DNA of 64,000 nucleotides from assembly GCA_009746045.1 (NCBI GenBank), contig RPFO01002078.1, positions 345,209-409,208 of the forward strand, given 5' to 3'. The stretch is from Mesostigma viride (Eukaryota; Streptophyta; Mesostigmatophyceae; Mesostigmatales; Mesostigmataceae). Below are positions 34,436-60,204 of the stretch, in pieces; position 1 is the first letter of the stretch; every line of letters begins with the position of its first letter. The notes beneath the pieces are model-generated. The model had not been told where the DNA came from. It saw only the letters and a program-made list of their open reading frames with translations, and did no database searches. Made by a program: the position numbers and the translations under genes.

Positions 34436-36142
34436 TTAACCCCTAAATGGGCGGAAATGCTGCCGATAAATCGGCAGTAACTCACCTATTTTGTAAACCA
34501 GCCCCTGTACAACCTAGCAATATCCAATGGCTGTCCTTGGGGGGCAAGCATGTCCATGAGTTGCCCTAAGCCGTGATATATCACAACCTCACATATATTC
34601 ATCGTAGGCCATGTATAACTGCCGTCAAAGTCAGGGGGGTCAAGACGAGCGTTTTCATTTTTGGTAGAATGTGCATTTTGAATTATGTTGTAAGAGCTAG
34701 GCACCTACCACTTCAGGGATGATAAACAATTAGTTGCTGAACAGTTTGAGCCATTGGGGTCATCATTTGGGTGGGTATACCAGCAGTTACACCCAGTACA
34801 GCCCATAGGGGTACCGTTGGTAAAAAGCAACCAAGGGGGTAGGAGTGGGCATACTACCTACTAATACCTACTAATATGGCCCCCAACCATGCCAAACAAT
34901 ACATTTCCCTTCCACAATGATGGGGAAACATAACTGCATCATCACACTGCCCTTACATGGCACCTATGTGCAGGTGCCACCTTGTCCATGCACGTAGGTA
35001 ACGTGGTACGGATACCCTACGCAAGGCATGCATTCTAGGAGGCAGCCACCAACAAACTAGTGATGTTAAGCCTATTTCAGCCTGCCCTAGCAAGGATAAA
35101 CTAGGCCTAAGCTGCTATAGCTTGCCAGGTGATGGCCAGCACACCTGGTGGCACATGCTGACAATGGGAAGCTTCTACTCACCGGTTACATGCTTGATGA
35201 TGCCACAGAGACCAGCCAACTGCCTCACACTCATGCAATATGTGTGTGGGAAATGTATAACAAACATATATGGAGGTATTCAAACCCATACAGCCTCTAA
35301 AACTTATCACCATCACCCTGTGGCAGGTCAACTGACTGAGGGAAGCATCTAAGAAGGGTGTTTTAGAAAGGGGCCAGGCCAGGGTCAAGAAAGAGCATGA
35401 ATAATGCAAAAAGAATGTGCTACACAAGCTAGAACGTATATATAAACGTCAAACATCGATAGGAAAACGATGCTTAAGCTTTACCAGGCATGGATGGCGT
35501 TACCTTGGCCCAGGCGGTGGCCGCAAAATGGCGCATTTCGGCACACCAAAGTTGTGCAGCATGGTCGCTGGATTCGGCGATTTCTGGCCACCCTTGCACG
35601 TTTACGACTACAAATCATCATAAAAAGTACAAAGAAACCAATATGTCCTTTAAAATACGCAGGAAAGGTATTGCTGTCAACGTTTCTATCGTCCGGCCTG
35701 ATCGCAGTTTTTTCCAGCAAGAACGCTGCCGACACCTATCAAATGGCATTCCCGCGAACCAAAAATTGGCCTGTATGATCTTTAGGACGTATAAAATCAA
35801 TATCCTAAGTTTGGCCAGAAAATTCGAACGCAAACGTAAATGCCATGCGTGGGCGCAAGCCGCCATGGCCAGGTCGTCGTTTTCCGGAATGCACGTTGTA
35901 CGTGAAAAAGTACCCTGACCCCCTGTACTTTGACGGTCTGGAACTCCTGTTAAACTTGGTCAAAATATAGCAAACCCTAGTATCATGTTCTGGAGAAACT
36001 TATAAACTTTCATTCTTCTCAGCTAAACGTTTCCTAATTCCCAATGGTATTCTCGCAAACTGGTCCCCCGAGTAGGTGCCGACAAATCGGCTGTAAGTCA
36101 CTTTTTGGCGGAAAATCGGCAGCAAGACCATTTAGGGGTTAA
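34436..36142 (-). mobile_element. TTAA-bounded DNA element A, copy 2 (inverted)
   Basis: About 1.71 kb bounded by TTAA at 34436-34439 and 36139-36142 and nearly identical to copy 1 in reverse orientation. It interrupts LINE-A between codons for MLF and VLVL. One flank has an extra TCAA compared with the expected uninterrupted LFKxLVL coding, so the exact target duplication cannot be proven by eye. Confidence 0.8.
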
Positions 36143-37262
36143 TTGAAGAGCATGCGCTTGCGGTGCTCGCCCAGGCCCTTGGAGCGCCAGTAGGTGTTGA
36201 GCGAACTAAGCCGAGCCCAGGCCAGGCCGATGCGGATGTCCACATCGTCGGCGGTGTCAGGGAGCCAACTCCCCAACAGTTTGAGTGAAGCGATCGCGGA
36301 ACGGGACCTCCGTGCCGTCGAGCAGGCGCGGCAGCGGCGGTGAACTGGATCGAGGCCCCAATCACAATCGCCTCAGTTTTGACACTAATCTCCAACCCCA
36401 CCGCCCTCGCCTCCAGGCCCAGACAGTCCAGCCAGGTCTGAATGTGCTCGGGGCGCGCTATGAGGGTGGTGTCATCCGAATAAATCAGGTCGGCCAGGCG
36501 GTAGCCAGGTTGAACCCCGCCCGGTGCTCTTTCTCGTTAAGGATGTCCAAGCCTGGCTCGAACCCCTTAAGAGCAGTAAAGCGCGCACGTGCTCGGCGCA
36601 TGACGTGATCCACGACAATAATGATTAGGTATGGGGACAGGACACAACCTTGCCACACCCCGTGGTGAAGGGGGAATGGTGGGGTGGTGCCTTCCGCAGT
36701 CCGCACTACTGCCTGTGAGCCCTCATACAGTCGACGAATGGCAGCAATAAACGCTGGTGGCACCCGATCCAGAGCTACTAGGACATCTGGCCCAAAGAGC
36801 CTCCCAGAGGACCGTGTCAAAGGCCTTGATATAATCAACAAAAATGAAGACCAACGGCAAACTGTCAGGGGGAAGGCGAGGCACCTCCTCCATCAACCGG
36901 CGCGCGACAAACACAGCCATGCATGACAGTGTTACGACCACGACGGAAACCAATCTGAGACTCACCCAGGTGTGGGTCCAGCGCGGCGCGGAGCCTGTGC
37001 AGCATCATGCATGCGTATGAAGACCTTCACTCTTCAGCGCGGCGCTGTGGAGGCAGACACCCCGGTAGTTACCGGGGCCGGTCAGCAGCAGAGCCCTTCT
37101 TGTACAGCATGACGCGGATGGCCATCTGCCACTCAGCAGGCGGAGGCTCGTCAGAAAGCAGGACACGGTTGCAGAACGCCAGCAGAAGATCCCTAACCGC
37201 CGGATCAGGGGTCTTCAGCAGCTCAGCAGAAAGGTGGTCGGCACCGACCGCCGCATCGTACC

Positions 37263-37266
<4 letters not shown>
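36132..37266 (-). pseudogene. LINE-A reverse transcriptase core
   Basis: RT pieces in several frames: motif A with KAFD at about 36850, motif B GVWQGCVLSPYL at about 36650 and motif C YSDD at about 36480. ISVKTEAIVIG follows as motif D. Multiple frameshifts prevent a continuous ORF. Confidence 0.75.
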
Positions 37267-37506
<240 letters not shown>

Positions 37507-37509
37507 TCG

Positions 37510-38500
37510 TACCGCAGGCGAGCAAGGGCGCCGTCCGGATTCCTTCAAAGTGAAGGGGTGGACGACGTCGTCGGTGGCAAGGCAGCCCTCAGGACTGCAA
37601 GGCGGGGACTTGGTAGTCCGCGGCCGAGGAGGGGGGCGCAGGCGGCGGCGGGGGTTCGGCAACCCCGAGGCGGGCGGCCGTCTCGGGGTGAAGCGGCGGG
37701 GCGGGGGCGCGAGCCCCACCGGTCAAGGAGACATTGTGGGCCAACCAGCGGTCAAGGCTGACCGGCGCCGTGCCGTCCCCCGTGTACGTGCTCCACTGGG
37801 GTGCGCTGCTGCCGGCCGCCGAGCCGGTCGAGGTGGTACCACATGTCCTTGCCTTGGTTGCGAGCTTGGCAGGCCTTGGCATCTGCGATGCACGTACTGG
37901 GCCGCCTCCGCGTCCTGAGCGTGCTCGTAGGCCTCCACGAGGGCGGCCTTGAGCACCGGTTTCTGCAGCGGGTCCCGGTTACGCTTCAATGAGGCGGTGC
38001 CGGGCGGCCAAGACCTTGGGAACCTGGCGGTAGAGCCGGGCCGGGGCGGCGGCGGGGCATGGCCGGCAGGTGCCGGGCCGCCAGCAACGGGGCACGCGGG
38101 CCGCAAAGCCCGCGAAAATGGCGGCGTTGGGGGCACCCTTGTCCATGCAGCTCGTCGACGTCCGCCCGGGCCTCCAGGGCCGACAGGTACTCCCGGCGGC
38201 ACCGGTTCCGCGCGTGCTCGGCGTCTGTCCAGTCCTCAGGATCTCCCCGGACCGGGCGTAGAGCAGACCAGTCAGGGCGGACCACTGGGGCGCGGCGCGC
38301 GGGGACGTGGAACCGGAGCCGAATGGTCGCGCGCACCATGCAACCGGTGGTCAGAGCACACCGTGGGCGCATGTCAAACACTCGGGTGTCCAGCTAGAAC
38401 CGAGGTGCACCTGGGCTGCCGTACCACCACGTAGTCCAAACAGGCCTGACGGCCGTTAGGGCCACGAAAAGTGACCAAGTCATGAACGGAGTTATGTACT
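37510..38500 (-). pseudogene. LINE-A endonuclease end and linker
   Basis: A GC-rich stretch. On the minus strand it reads TFRGPNGRQACLDYVVV, then MVRATIRLRFHVP and RPDWSALR, resembling the last strand of an APE endonuclease and the linker to RT. It ends abruptly near 38505 at TTAATTAA, the 5' truncation point. The many overlapping ORFs reflect high GC. Confidence 0.6.
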
Positions 38501-38505
38501 TAATT

Positions 38506-39263
38506 AATAGCGAGATATGCATGGCTGTCAGCGCGCCATTTTGTGGCAATTTTGGGTTCCGCGGCTTGAAATGGGTCTGATGATGACCATTGAACGATGA
38601 TGCATTATTTTGGTACGTCAAGAATGAGATCAGATTTATGCTGTTGAGGAAATGCGCAGTGGTTATATTACCTCTGCCTTGGTACGTAGTCACTGTCAGA
38701 TGAGACGTCCCGTTGGTTTCCTTTGGTTCTTGGGAGTTTCCGTCTGCCTGGGCCTCCCGCGTCTTTATGGAAGTCCGCTGCGCCATTTGCTGGGAACGTG
38801 GACGCGTTAGACGTCATCTTTGCACATATCTTCAACATGGTAATGATGACGGATGCATGGATAGAGCGGCTATGTGCATTGGCCGCCTCTCCCACTACTA
38901 GTAGCTGCATACGTGACGTATATATGAGCATGCCGGCCAGCGGAACCCGGCCAGGTCATGATCGAGGCAGGTACGGCAATGCGTTTGCACGTTGTTTGCA
39001 GGGAAACTCGTACGTTCTTACATGTCTTTTGATGAGTATGATAGTGGTTATTGCAACAGCTTTCCATGCCTGCTCTACTGTAGGAGGGGTATTAGCCATT
39101 ATTAATTAATTAATTAGACTCGTGCTCGATCCCGTTCGGGGGAGTCACGGAGCATTAACCCCGATGGATGGATGAATGGGTGCAAACAGTCCTACCGGTC
39201 TAATCTATCTACTACATCAGCGCTACCTACATTGACATCTATCTAAACAACATCACTAACTAT
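38506..39263. other. No gene recognised
   Basis: About 750 bases without recognisable coding. It contains an ATTAATTAATTAATTAG tract (39101-39117) next to GCTCCGTGACTCCCCC-type sequence that also occurs near 18760, probably another retroelement end. Confidence 0.45.
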
Positions 39264-39411
39264 TCTGATTTGGCACGCCGCAAAGGTCAAAACCATTTGC
39301 GTTCAGTGCCGGTCCGCGGAAAACGCGAAAAAATGCGATCTGCAAATGAATCCGACCGGAATCGAACTGGGGACCTCTCGCACCAACTTTCGCTAACTAT
39401 AGGACGGACGA
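39264..39411 (-). mobile_element. tRNA-derived SINE, copy 2, 14-bp TSD
   Basis: A second copy of the 14.9-kb SINE, flanked by ACATCACTAACTAT (39250-39263 and 39412-39425). Its A box is better preserved (TTAGCGAAAGTTGG) and the B box AGTTCGATTCC is the same. The terminal hairpin is slightly imperfect (CGCAAAGGTC/AACCATTTGCG). Confidence 0.82.
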
Positions 39412-39429
39412 ACATCACTAACTATGTAC

Positions 39430-39775
39430 AACATCTATCTAAACAAGTACATCATGGTACCCTAGGGGAGCTGTCCAGATGGCGTGCCTCGATCCCGCGG
39501 GTTTGTACATGCGGGCGCTTCCCCACCGTCGGGGGGGGGGTCGTTGTCCTCTATGACCAGGGCCCACTTGGCCTTGTCCATCATCTTCTTCCAAATCACG
39601 GAGAGGCCTAGGCCCCCCATGTCCTCTACTAGCTGTTCTTTGAAGGTGCGGGCCTAGCTTGCGGCGTCTTACATCACGGGGCCCGGCCCACGTCAGGAGG
39701 TGCCGGCCAGGCTGTGCTGGTCGCAGTCCCGCGGGAGGGCCACGTGAGGTGTCGACCTGCATGGTTGGTGCTATA
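39430..39775 (-). pseudogene. LINE C-terminal fragment (LINE-A/B-like)
   Basis: Minus-strand QPGRHLLTWAGPRDV followed by frameshifted remnants matching the end of LINE-A/B-type proteins. A 5' and 3' truncated relic. Confidence 0.55.
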
Positions 39776-39960
39776 TATAGCCATTATGGTGCACATGCGA
39801 TTTGTGGCATTTCTTTGGGGGATAACGTTCAGTGATGACAAGTTGGCGTCATGTTTGGATTCCAGCAGGTTTGGCACTCTATTGTGGTCATTTATATTGC
39901 ATAATTGTATAGCATGGCAATTAGCTAGTTGGCTGTTTGCGCGCGCGTACTGAGCCACAA

Positions 39961-40482
39961 GTAAGTAAGTAAGTACTTGCGTGTCATGCGCAAAGGCATG
40001 CCACGGAGTACTATGCTAATCTCATTAGTAGAAAAATAATTACAAACAATAGAAATAATAATTATAAACAAATATCTTCTGCATCATCCCCCAACCGTTA
40101 AGCACTACATGGGGATGTAATCCTCATCCGAGCTGTCCTCTACTGTAATGGCAGACGAGGCGGTAGTGTAGCGGCTATCCTCAGGACCAATAACCTCCAC
40201 CTGCGGACTTCTACCCTGCATGGCTAGCAACCGGCCGCGGGGCCCGTGGGGAGAAAACAGGAGCATACCCCTCGGGAAGGTGCTTATCGCAGATGGCAGC
40301 CCATTTCTCCTTGTCAATCATGCGGGCGCGGAGTACGGATAGTCCCAGAAGCCCTGCATCTTCAAGCAGTTGTGTCACATAGGTCCGGGTCGCGCCGCGC
40401 CGGTGCCCGGCGCGCGCAAGTTTGCCAGTGGGTTGCGATGGGACAAGGGGACCCTGCCATAGGACTGGAGGTGTCTACCTGA
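39961..40482 (-). mobile_element. LINE-B copy, 3' part
   Basis: Has the (AGTA)n tail at 39961, the LINE-B 3' UTR and the C-terminal coding ending SSDEDYIPM (stop at 40105). The coding part is truncated near 40482. Confidence 0.75.
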
Positions 40483-40504
40483 GCCACACATGTACACGCG
40501 TGCA

Positions 40505-41640
40505 TTATACATATTAAATATATAATTACTTACTGCAGAGTGAAATCACTCAAACCAAAGCAAACGCCCAGCTATAAACCTATATACAGAGCCATGTCAA
40601 AGCTCTATACTACGATAAGACCAATGGAAACTCCTAACGGGAGGAACCTAATAGCCCTGCTGCACCGCAAAATCAGCCCGCGTACGGCGGAGCATGAGGT
40701 CAGCCATGGCCCGAGTCAGCGCCACCGACAAGCGCTGACGCCAATATGACGTCCAGGTCCGCGCCGACCATGGGGCCCGCTGGCCCTCCAGGTCCAGCCG
40801 GCCGTCCTCCCGGAGCCGGCAACACTCCTTGAAGAAAGCGGAGGTCAGGGGCCCCATGGCCCCAAACTCCTCCAGGACAAAGGGCACCACACGATGGTGC
40901 CCGACGTCGCCGTAGGCCAGGAGCTTGGCCCGCTCCGCCCGGTCCGCCGTGTAACCTGCCGTGAGGGAGGCCCCAGCCACGTGGCTAAGAGCCAAGGGCT
41001 GCGCCACCGAAACGTCAACTGAGCAGATGCCGGCCACCCCCCCAGTCAAAGTCCAGCACCACGATGTCAGGCCGGTCAGTTGGGGGAATAGAAGGCAGCG
41101 CCATCCGCATCCTCGGACCGGATGTTCACGTGGGGGAAAACCGACCGAACCATGGCGAGCACCACCGTCGATCAGGAGGACAGTGTGCAAATACAAATAC
41201 AAATTCTGATTCTGTTGGCCCCCCATGCAGGCAAGGTAGTGAGTCCCCGTGGGATCCAGCGGCTGCCCACAGCTACCACAAGGCCGCCCGGCCGGAACAA
41301 GAGGCTGCGGGGCAAATAGCTGGTGCCGGAGCGCCACCGAGTAGTGGCTGGGAGCTAAGGCGAATGGGGGGGCCATGGGAAGAGCACGAAGGTACGCCGA
41401 GCCCACACTCCGCAATGAAAGCGAGAACAGCCACGCACGTCCCTGGGCGTTGAGGTCCGCGAAAAGAGCCATCCAATCAGCCGTGTGCAGAATACCCGCG
41501 TAGGTTTTCTGGTGTTTATCGATGACGCGAGCAGGGAATGCGGCGGGAGATTAAACGGAGGCGACCGAGGGAGTGCCGCGAGGGAGGCGGCGCTGTACCG
41601 CCTGAGCGGCAGGGACGGGAGAACAGGCCTGCTGGATATC
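40505..41640 (-). mobile_element. LINE-D fragment, C-terminal region, copy 1
   Basis: Minus-strand C-terminal region of a second retrotransposon type. It reads ADWMALFADLNAQGRAWLFS, then the Cys/His block CGSCGQPLDPTGTHYLAC (CX2CX9HX3C), a frameshifted middle and FVLEEFGAMGP to the stop near 40648. Frameshifts at about 41000-41200 break the nuclease-like motif that copy 2 preserves. Its 3' UTR is the inverse of that at 42.83-42.96 kb. Confidence 0.75.
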
Positions 41641-41644
41641 TCAG

Positions 41645-42077
41645 CATTAATTAATTAATTATCAACATCACTCCGTTGGGAGTAGATGTAGCACATAGGG
41701 CCTGAGAAGGGGCATATGGCTTTTAATACATTCTAGGCTACTTCATGCAAGGGTGGGAATGTAAGCTACCCCTGCTCTAGGTGCACCAAGGCACCTGCAC
41801 CCTCATGGTCTATCACGCTATGCCCGGGTAAGGGGGGGAGCATGCCTGTGAGGGAGGAAGATCATCATGGCTATACAAGAGCTAGGACATGGCTTCTCGA
41901 CAGAGAGCATCTCTCTGCATGGCATAGTATGGCTAAATTCTTAATGCAACATCCATGGGGGTCCCATTATAGACAAAGCATGGCTAAATGTTGAAGGCAT
42001 CATCCATGGGGGCCATTATGGGCGCACATGCGCGTGGGCCACATGCTAGGCTAAGCCTTACTAATCTACACTACTGG
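41645..42077 (-). repeat. Dispersed repeat R1, near full-length copy
   Basis: About 430 bases in minus orientation, matching the 29.58-kb copy end to end. Its tail is the ATTAATTAATTAATT at 41646-41660. This copy defines the full R1 unit. Confidence 0.8.
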
Positions 42078-42092
42078 TATATATATTCCTAG

Positions 42093-42963
42093 GCGTACCT
42101 TCGTGCTCTTCCCATGGCCCCCCCATTCGCCTTGGCTCCCAGCCACTACTCGGTGGCGCTCCGGCACCAGCTATTTGCCCCGCAGCCTCTTGTTCCGGCC
42201 GGGCGGCCTTGTGGTAGCTGTGGGCAGCCGCTGGATCCCACGGGGACTCACTACCTTGCCTGCATGGGGGGCCAACAGAATCAGAATTGGTATTTGTATT
42301 TGCACACTGTCCTCCTGACGGTGGTGCTCGCCATGATTCGGTCGGTTTTCCCCCACGCGAACATCCGGTCCGAGGATGCGGATGGCGCTGCCTTCTATTC
42401 CCCCAACCACCGGCCTGACATCGTGGTGCTGGACTTTGAGGGGGGTGGCCGGCATCTGCTTATTGACGTTTCGGTGGCGCGGCCCTTGGCTCTTAGCCAC
42501 GTGGCTGGGGCCTCCCTCACGGCAGGTTACACGGCGGACCGGGCGGAGCGGGCCAAGCTCCTGGCCTACGGCGACGTCGGGCACCATCGTGTGGTGCCCT
42601 TTGTCCTGGAGGAGTTTGGGGCCATGGGGCCCCTGACCTCCGCCTTCTTCAAGGAGTGTTGCCGGCTCCGGGAGGACCGGCTGGACCTGGAGGGCCAGCG
42701 GGCCCCATGGTCGGCGCGGACCTGGACGTCATATTGGCGTCAGCGCCTGTCGGTGGCGCTGACTCGGGCCATGGCTGACATCATGCTCCGCCGTACGCGG
42801 GCTGATTTTGCGGTGCAGCAGGGCTATTAGGTTCCTCCCGTTAGGCGTTTCCATTGGTCTTATCGTAGTATAGAGCTTTGACATGGCTCTGTATATAGGT
42901 TTATAGCTGGGCGTTTGCTTTGGTTTGAGTGATTTCACTCTGCTGTAAGTAATTATATTTTTA
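42093..42963 (+). mobile_element. LINE-D copy 2, 5'-truncated, 14-bp TSD
   Basis: Flanked by ATATATATTCCTAG (42079-42092 and 42964-42977). It carries an open C-terminal frame of 238 codons (42114-42830) with the Cys/His block CGSCGQPLDPTGTHYLAC, then RPDIVVLDFEGGGRHLLIDV, which resembles the PD-X(12-15)-D core of the restriction-like endonuclease in R2/NeSL/Dong-type LINEs, and FVLEEFGAMGPLTSAFF. The stop TAG at 42828 is followed by a short 3' UTR. Copy 1 (40.5-41.6 kb) lies in inverted orientation. Confidence 0.82.
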
Positions 42964-42977
42964 ATATATATTCCTAG

Positions 42978-44321
42978 TCTGAGGTGGCAGGAGGGGGCTG
43001 CCAGGGCTTGTGGTCAACGTGGATGACCGCCCCCTCCAGTATACCGGCTTCCCCCTTGCGCTCTGCCGGAGCTGAAGGTAGGTCGGCCATAGATCGCGTC
43101 GCCGTTGTTGCTGGGCCAGGGTCAAGTCGTCGTCCAGCGTGAAGCGAGTCTCCGAGAGCTTCTTGCGGCATTTAAGGAACGCCAGCTTGTCCGCCATGTA
43201 CTTAAAGGTGAGGAGCACGGGTGCCGGGCCAGCCTTCCCCCGCGCGCGGGGAGGCGGACAGCCGACATGTCCAGCTCACCAGTGAGTAACATGGGGGCAA
43301 GAATGGCGCGCTTAAATGCCTCAAGAAGGCTCGTGGAGGTCTCACCTGCCTGCTGGTCGAAGTGCTTGACAATGACATTGTGGCTGCGCCGGGCGATGTC
43401 GGCTTCCTCGCGAAGGTCGAGGGCTTGTTGCTTGAGTTGTGCCGAGATGGTGGAGGTGGTGGAGGTGGTGTGCTGCTTAAGCAAGTCCGCCCAGGTGGAG
43501 GGAGCATCGCCGGCCGGGCCAGCAGGAGTCGGCTGGGCGGCGATGTCCTTCACCGCCTGGGCGGTGAGGCCGGCGGTGTCATGCAAGCTCTCAAGGGCGT
43601 TGGCGGTGGCTTGAAGGCGGTGGTCGAGGTCGAGGAGCTGGGCTTTGATGTCGGCAGTGGAGGCGGAAATGGCCGTGGAGGTGGAGGCGGCGGCGGTGGA
43701 AATGTGAGGAAGTTCAGCAGTCAGCGTGCCGCCGATTGCTGCTATGTCGGCAGCAAGGGGGGTCACGTGCTGCTGAAAGGCTTCCGTGAGGATGGAGCGG
43801 AGGGTGGGGACGGAAAGGGGTGGAGCCCAGATCTCGCCGTCAGAGCGCTGGAGAAGGGAGTTGAGGATGGCGTGCTGGAGATGGGGGCGGACGCAGCCGA
43901 CCAGCTGGGAGATGTGGGCCCAGCGGCTGCCGTCTGGGCAGAGGAGGCGATTGATGGAGTGGAGATGGAGGCACAGGTCGTAAAGCGAAGCGTAATCCCC
44001 GAAGAAGATGCAGCGCATAGCATCGGTCGGAGAAATGGTGGCCCAGTCGTAATCTGCGACCTTGAAAGGCCGGGGCCGAAAGCTCGGTTCTGGGCGTGAA
44101 GACCCTCCTGTGTCGTCGGCGGGGCGGGTGCGCTTGGGGTCAGGCGATGCAGATGGCGAGGCGTTAAGCCCGGGGGGTTGCTGGACGACCACCAGTGCAC
44201 GACTAGTGTCATCGCCGCCTGCCGGACCTGAAGGCGAAGCTGCAGCCTGAGCTGCAGACGGATTTTCATTGCCGAGCGCAGCCGCCAGGCTGCGTTGCGT
44301 CGAGGCGCGTTTGTTCGCCAT
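42978..44321 (-). pseudogene. LINE ORF1 (gag-like) protein, interrupted
   Basis: Starts at the ATG at 44321 and is open for 399 codons, then slips frame near 43210. It has a Pro/Ala-rich N-terminus, a long Ala/Thr/Ser/Gln-rich segment likely to form a coiled coil (residues about 195-310) and, in the second frame, VLLTFKYMADKLAFLKCRKK ... DDLTLAQQQRR ... PVYWRG. That last part resembles the RNA-binding C-terminal domain of L1-type ORF1 proteins. The expected role is nucleic-acid chaperone of a retrotransposon RNP. The LINE-D copy at 42093-42963 has inserted in its 3' end. Whether it belongs to LINE-D itself is an inference. Confidence 0.7.
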
Positions 44322-44577
44322 ATATTGCGTTTTAGATTCGGAAAATTATATCAGCATGTGCGTCTTAGAAAGACGAAGCGATAGTGATATGCACGGCTAA
44401 ATTCGGTGCTCAAACGTGAAAGTTATGAGCTCCGACAGCCATGGCTACCTCGTGGCCGGCGTACACCATGTGCATATCATCCTGGACTGGTCATTACCGC
44501 TACGTACTTGGAATGCATCCACTATCAGCAGTAATCATGTGTGAGATATGCCACCTAAATCCAGTGTGAGATGCAGG

Positions 44578-44935
44578 TCACGGACATACTTGGCCGCCGA
44601 CCTCATGACAGGCCATTCCGTAGCCATATCTCAGCATAGGCCTCCTGCCGATCGATGGCGGTGACGAAGGGCAAAGGGCTGCTGGGGTCCAGGAGGTCAG
44701 GCGCTGCCGTTGCCAAAAGGGGCAGGAGCCGGCAGCTTTCCGCCCATGACTGAGCGACGGAGCCCAAAAATGCTGCTGGGGCCAGCCGGGCGGCACGAGT
44801 CAGACCACAGCCACCCATCCGTGCAGGCAGGGAGGCAATGCTGATAGCATGTGGCGGGAGGTCGGGGCCCGGGACCAGCTGCGCCAAGGCCGACTGGATG
44901 CGTTCGTCGTGGCCTTCGGCGGCATTATACATGTC
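44578..44935 (-). pseudogene. LINE fragment downstream of RT
   Basis: A 109-codon minus-strand ORF with ISIASLPARMGGCGLTRAAR, the LP-RxGGLGL block found between RT and the C-terminal nuclease in R2/NeSL-like and related LINEs. A relic, probably of the LINE-D type. Confidence 0.65.
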
Positions 44936-45433
44936 TAATGGGGTATCCGCCGGGTGGTTTGACCAAAGGAAAGCACCATAATTGGACTATCCAACTAAAT
45001 TGTCCAATGTTGGTATTGAGGTTAATCTGACCCCCCCCTGAGAAAAATGGGGGGGTGTACTTTTTCTTGCACGGAAACGATCGTCTTTTGGCCAACTTTG
45101 GCTGGAGCTATTATCCAAATGCCTTGATCGATAAACCAATGGTATTATTGCATATTCTGAAAGCCCTTGAAGTGTAGATATCCCTAGTACCTGGGTTGAG
45201 GGTATTTGGAGTTGTGGTCTAGGAGTGATGTTTTTTTTTTTTTTTTTCATTTTCAGGGGTTAAAAAAACAAAAAAAGTGCTGGCGGACCATGGATTATTT
45301 ATTCATTAATTAATACCTGTCTTAGCATACCCACATCTTATGCTGCAGATTGCCTCATACGCCCAAGGTTAAATTACTGTTCCTGACACAGATCTCCAAG
45401 CATCTGTCCTGGACATCCATCGCAATAATCCCG
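44936..45433. other. UTP21 3' flank and poly(T) tract
   Basis: No gene seen. There is a poly(T) run of about 18 at 45230-45248 and a short GGGGTTAA at 45256-45263. On the minus strand AATAAA occurs at 45303-45298, about 130 bases after the UTP21 stop, and could be its polyadenylation signal. Confidence 0.4.
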
Positions 45434-59359
<13,926 letters not shown>

Positions 59360-60204
59360 TCCTGAGAAAACTACTCGCTAATACATAGAAGAACGTTAGA
59401 AATAACGCTACCCATAATTGTTGAAATGCCAAATGCTATGTCCGGACAACATAAAACTTGTTGGGCTGCCATAGCTGGGGGACCGCAGTCTGCAAGTGAG
59501 TCTTATGAAAGCGTGCGCGGATGCAAGTATTGTCCTTCCTGACTCCTGCCGAGTCCTGCCCCTGCCGTGCAGGGGGGCAGCAGAACACGCCAGCTACCTA
59601 TTGTTTCTCTTCTGTTGTTCACTTGTTCTTCTGTACTCTGGCCGACACTGCGCCTCTGCGGCCGGCACACGTTACGTGTCCTGGTACGGCTGAGTGACTT
59701 GCTTGGCATTTTTATCACGGTCAATGAACACGGAACGCGCTTAGCTGCTGCCACGTCGACGTAAAACGTGACTGTTGCCATTTGAATGAAGCTCTGTTAT
59801 GCATGCAGGCGACTGATCACCGGCAGCTATGGGCAAAAGCTAATGCCATGAACACAGTGGTAATGCCCACTTGCCCAGCCTTTCAAGTACATTTGTGCCC
59901 GCAGCCAGTGGTTTAATGAGGGATATAGGCAGATGATGACCCTGTTGCTCCTGTAAAGGATTTGGCACGGATGCTTGGAACACGAACGGAATGGCAAAAA
60001 TGACATGGATCATGCTGTGAAACTGAATGTCTTAAACTTGGGAGACGTTATGAATGAGCCCAGTTTCCCGGACGTAAAACATGCAGTTCATGTTGGCATT
60101 TGTTTCACGAAATTGTAGTTAGAAAGTGCAGAGGATGCCTAGGTGACCTTCGCAAATCTAGGGCGCGAGCTTTCCGCATTGAGGCGCACTTGTAAAAAGG
60201 AGGT
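59360..60204. other. Divergent intergenic region, UTP21 / bestrophin
   Basis: About 845 bases between two start codons pointing away from each other, so it must hold both promoters. No TATA box or known motif stood out. Short ORFs here have no recognisable domain. Confidence 0.6.

Noticed and set aside
37723-38434. Several overlapping 100-180-codon ORFs on both strands
   Set aside because: High GC makes long open frames by chance. Only the minus-strand LINE-A remnant has recognisable motifs.
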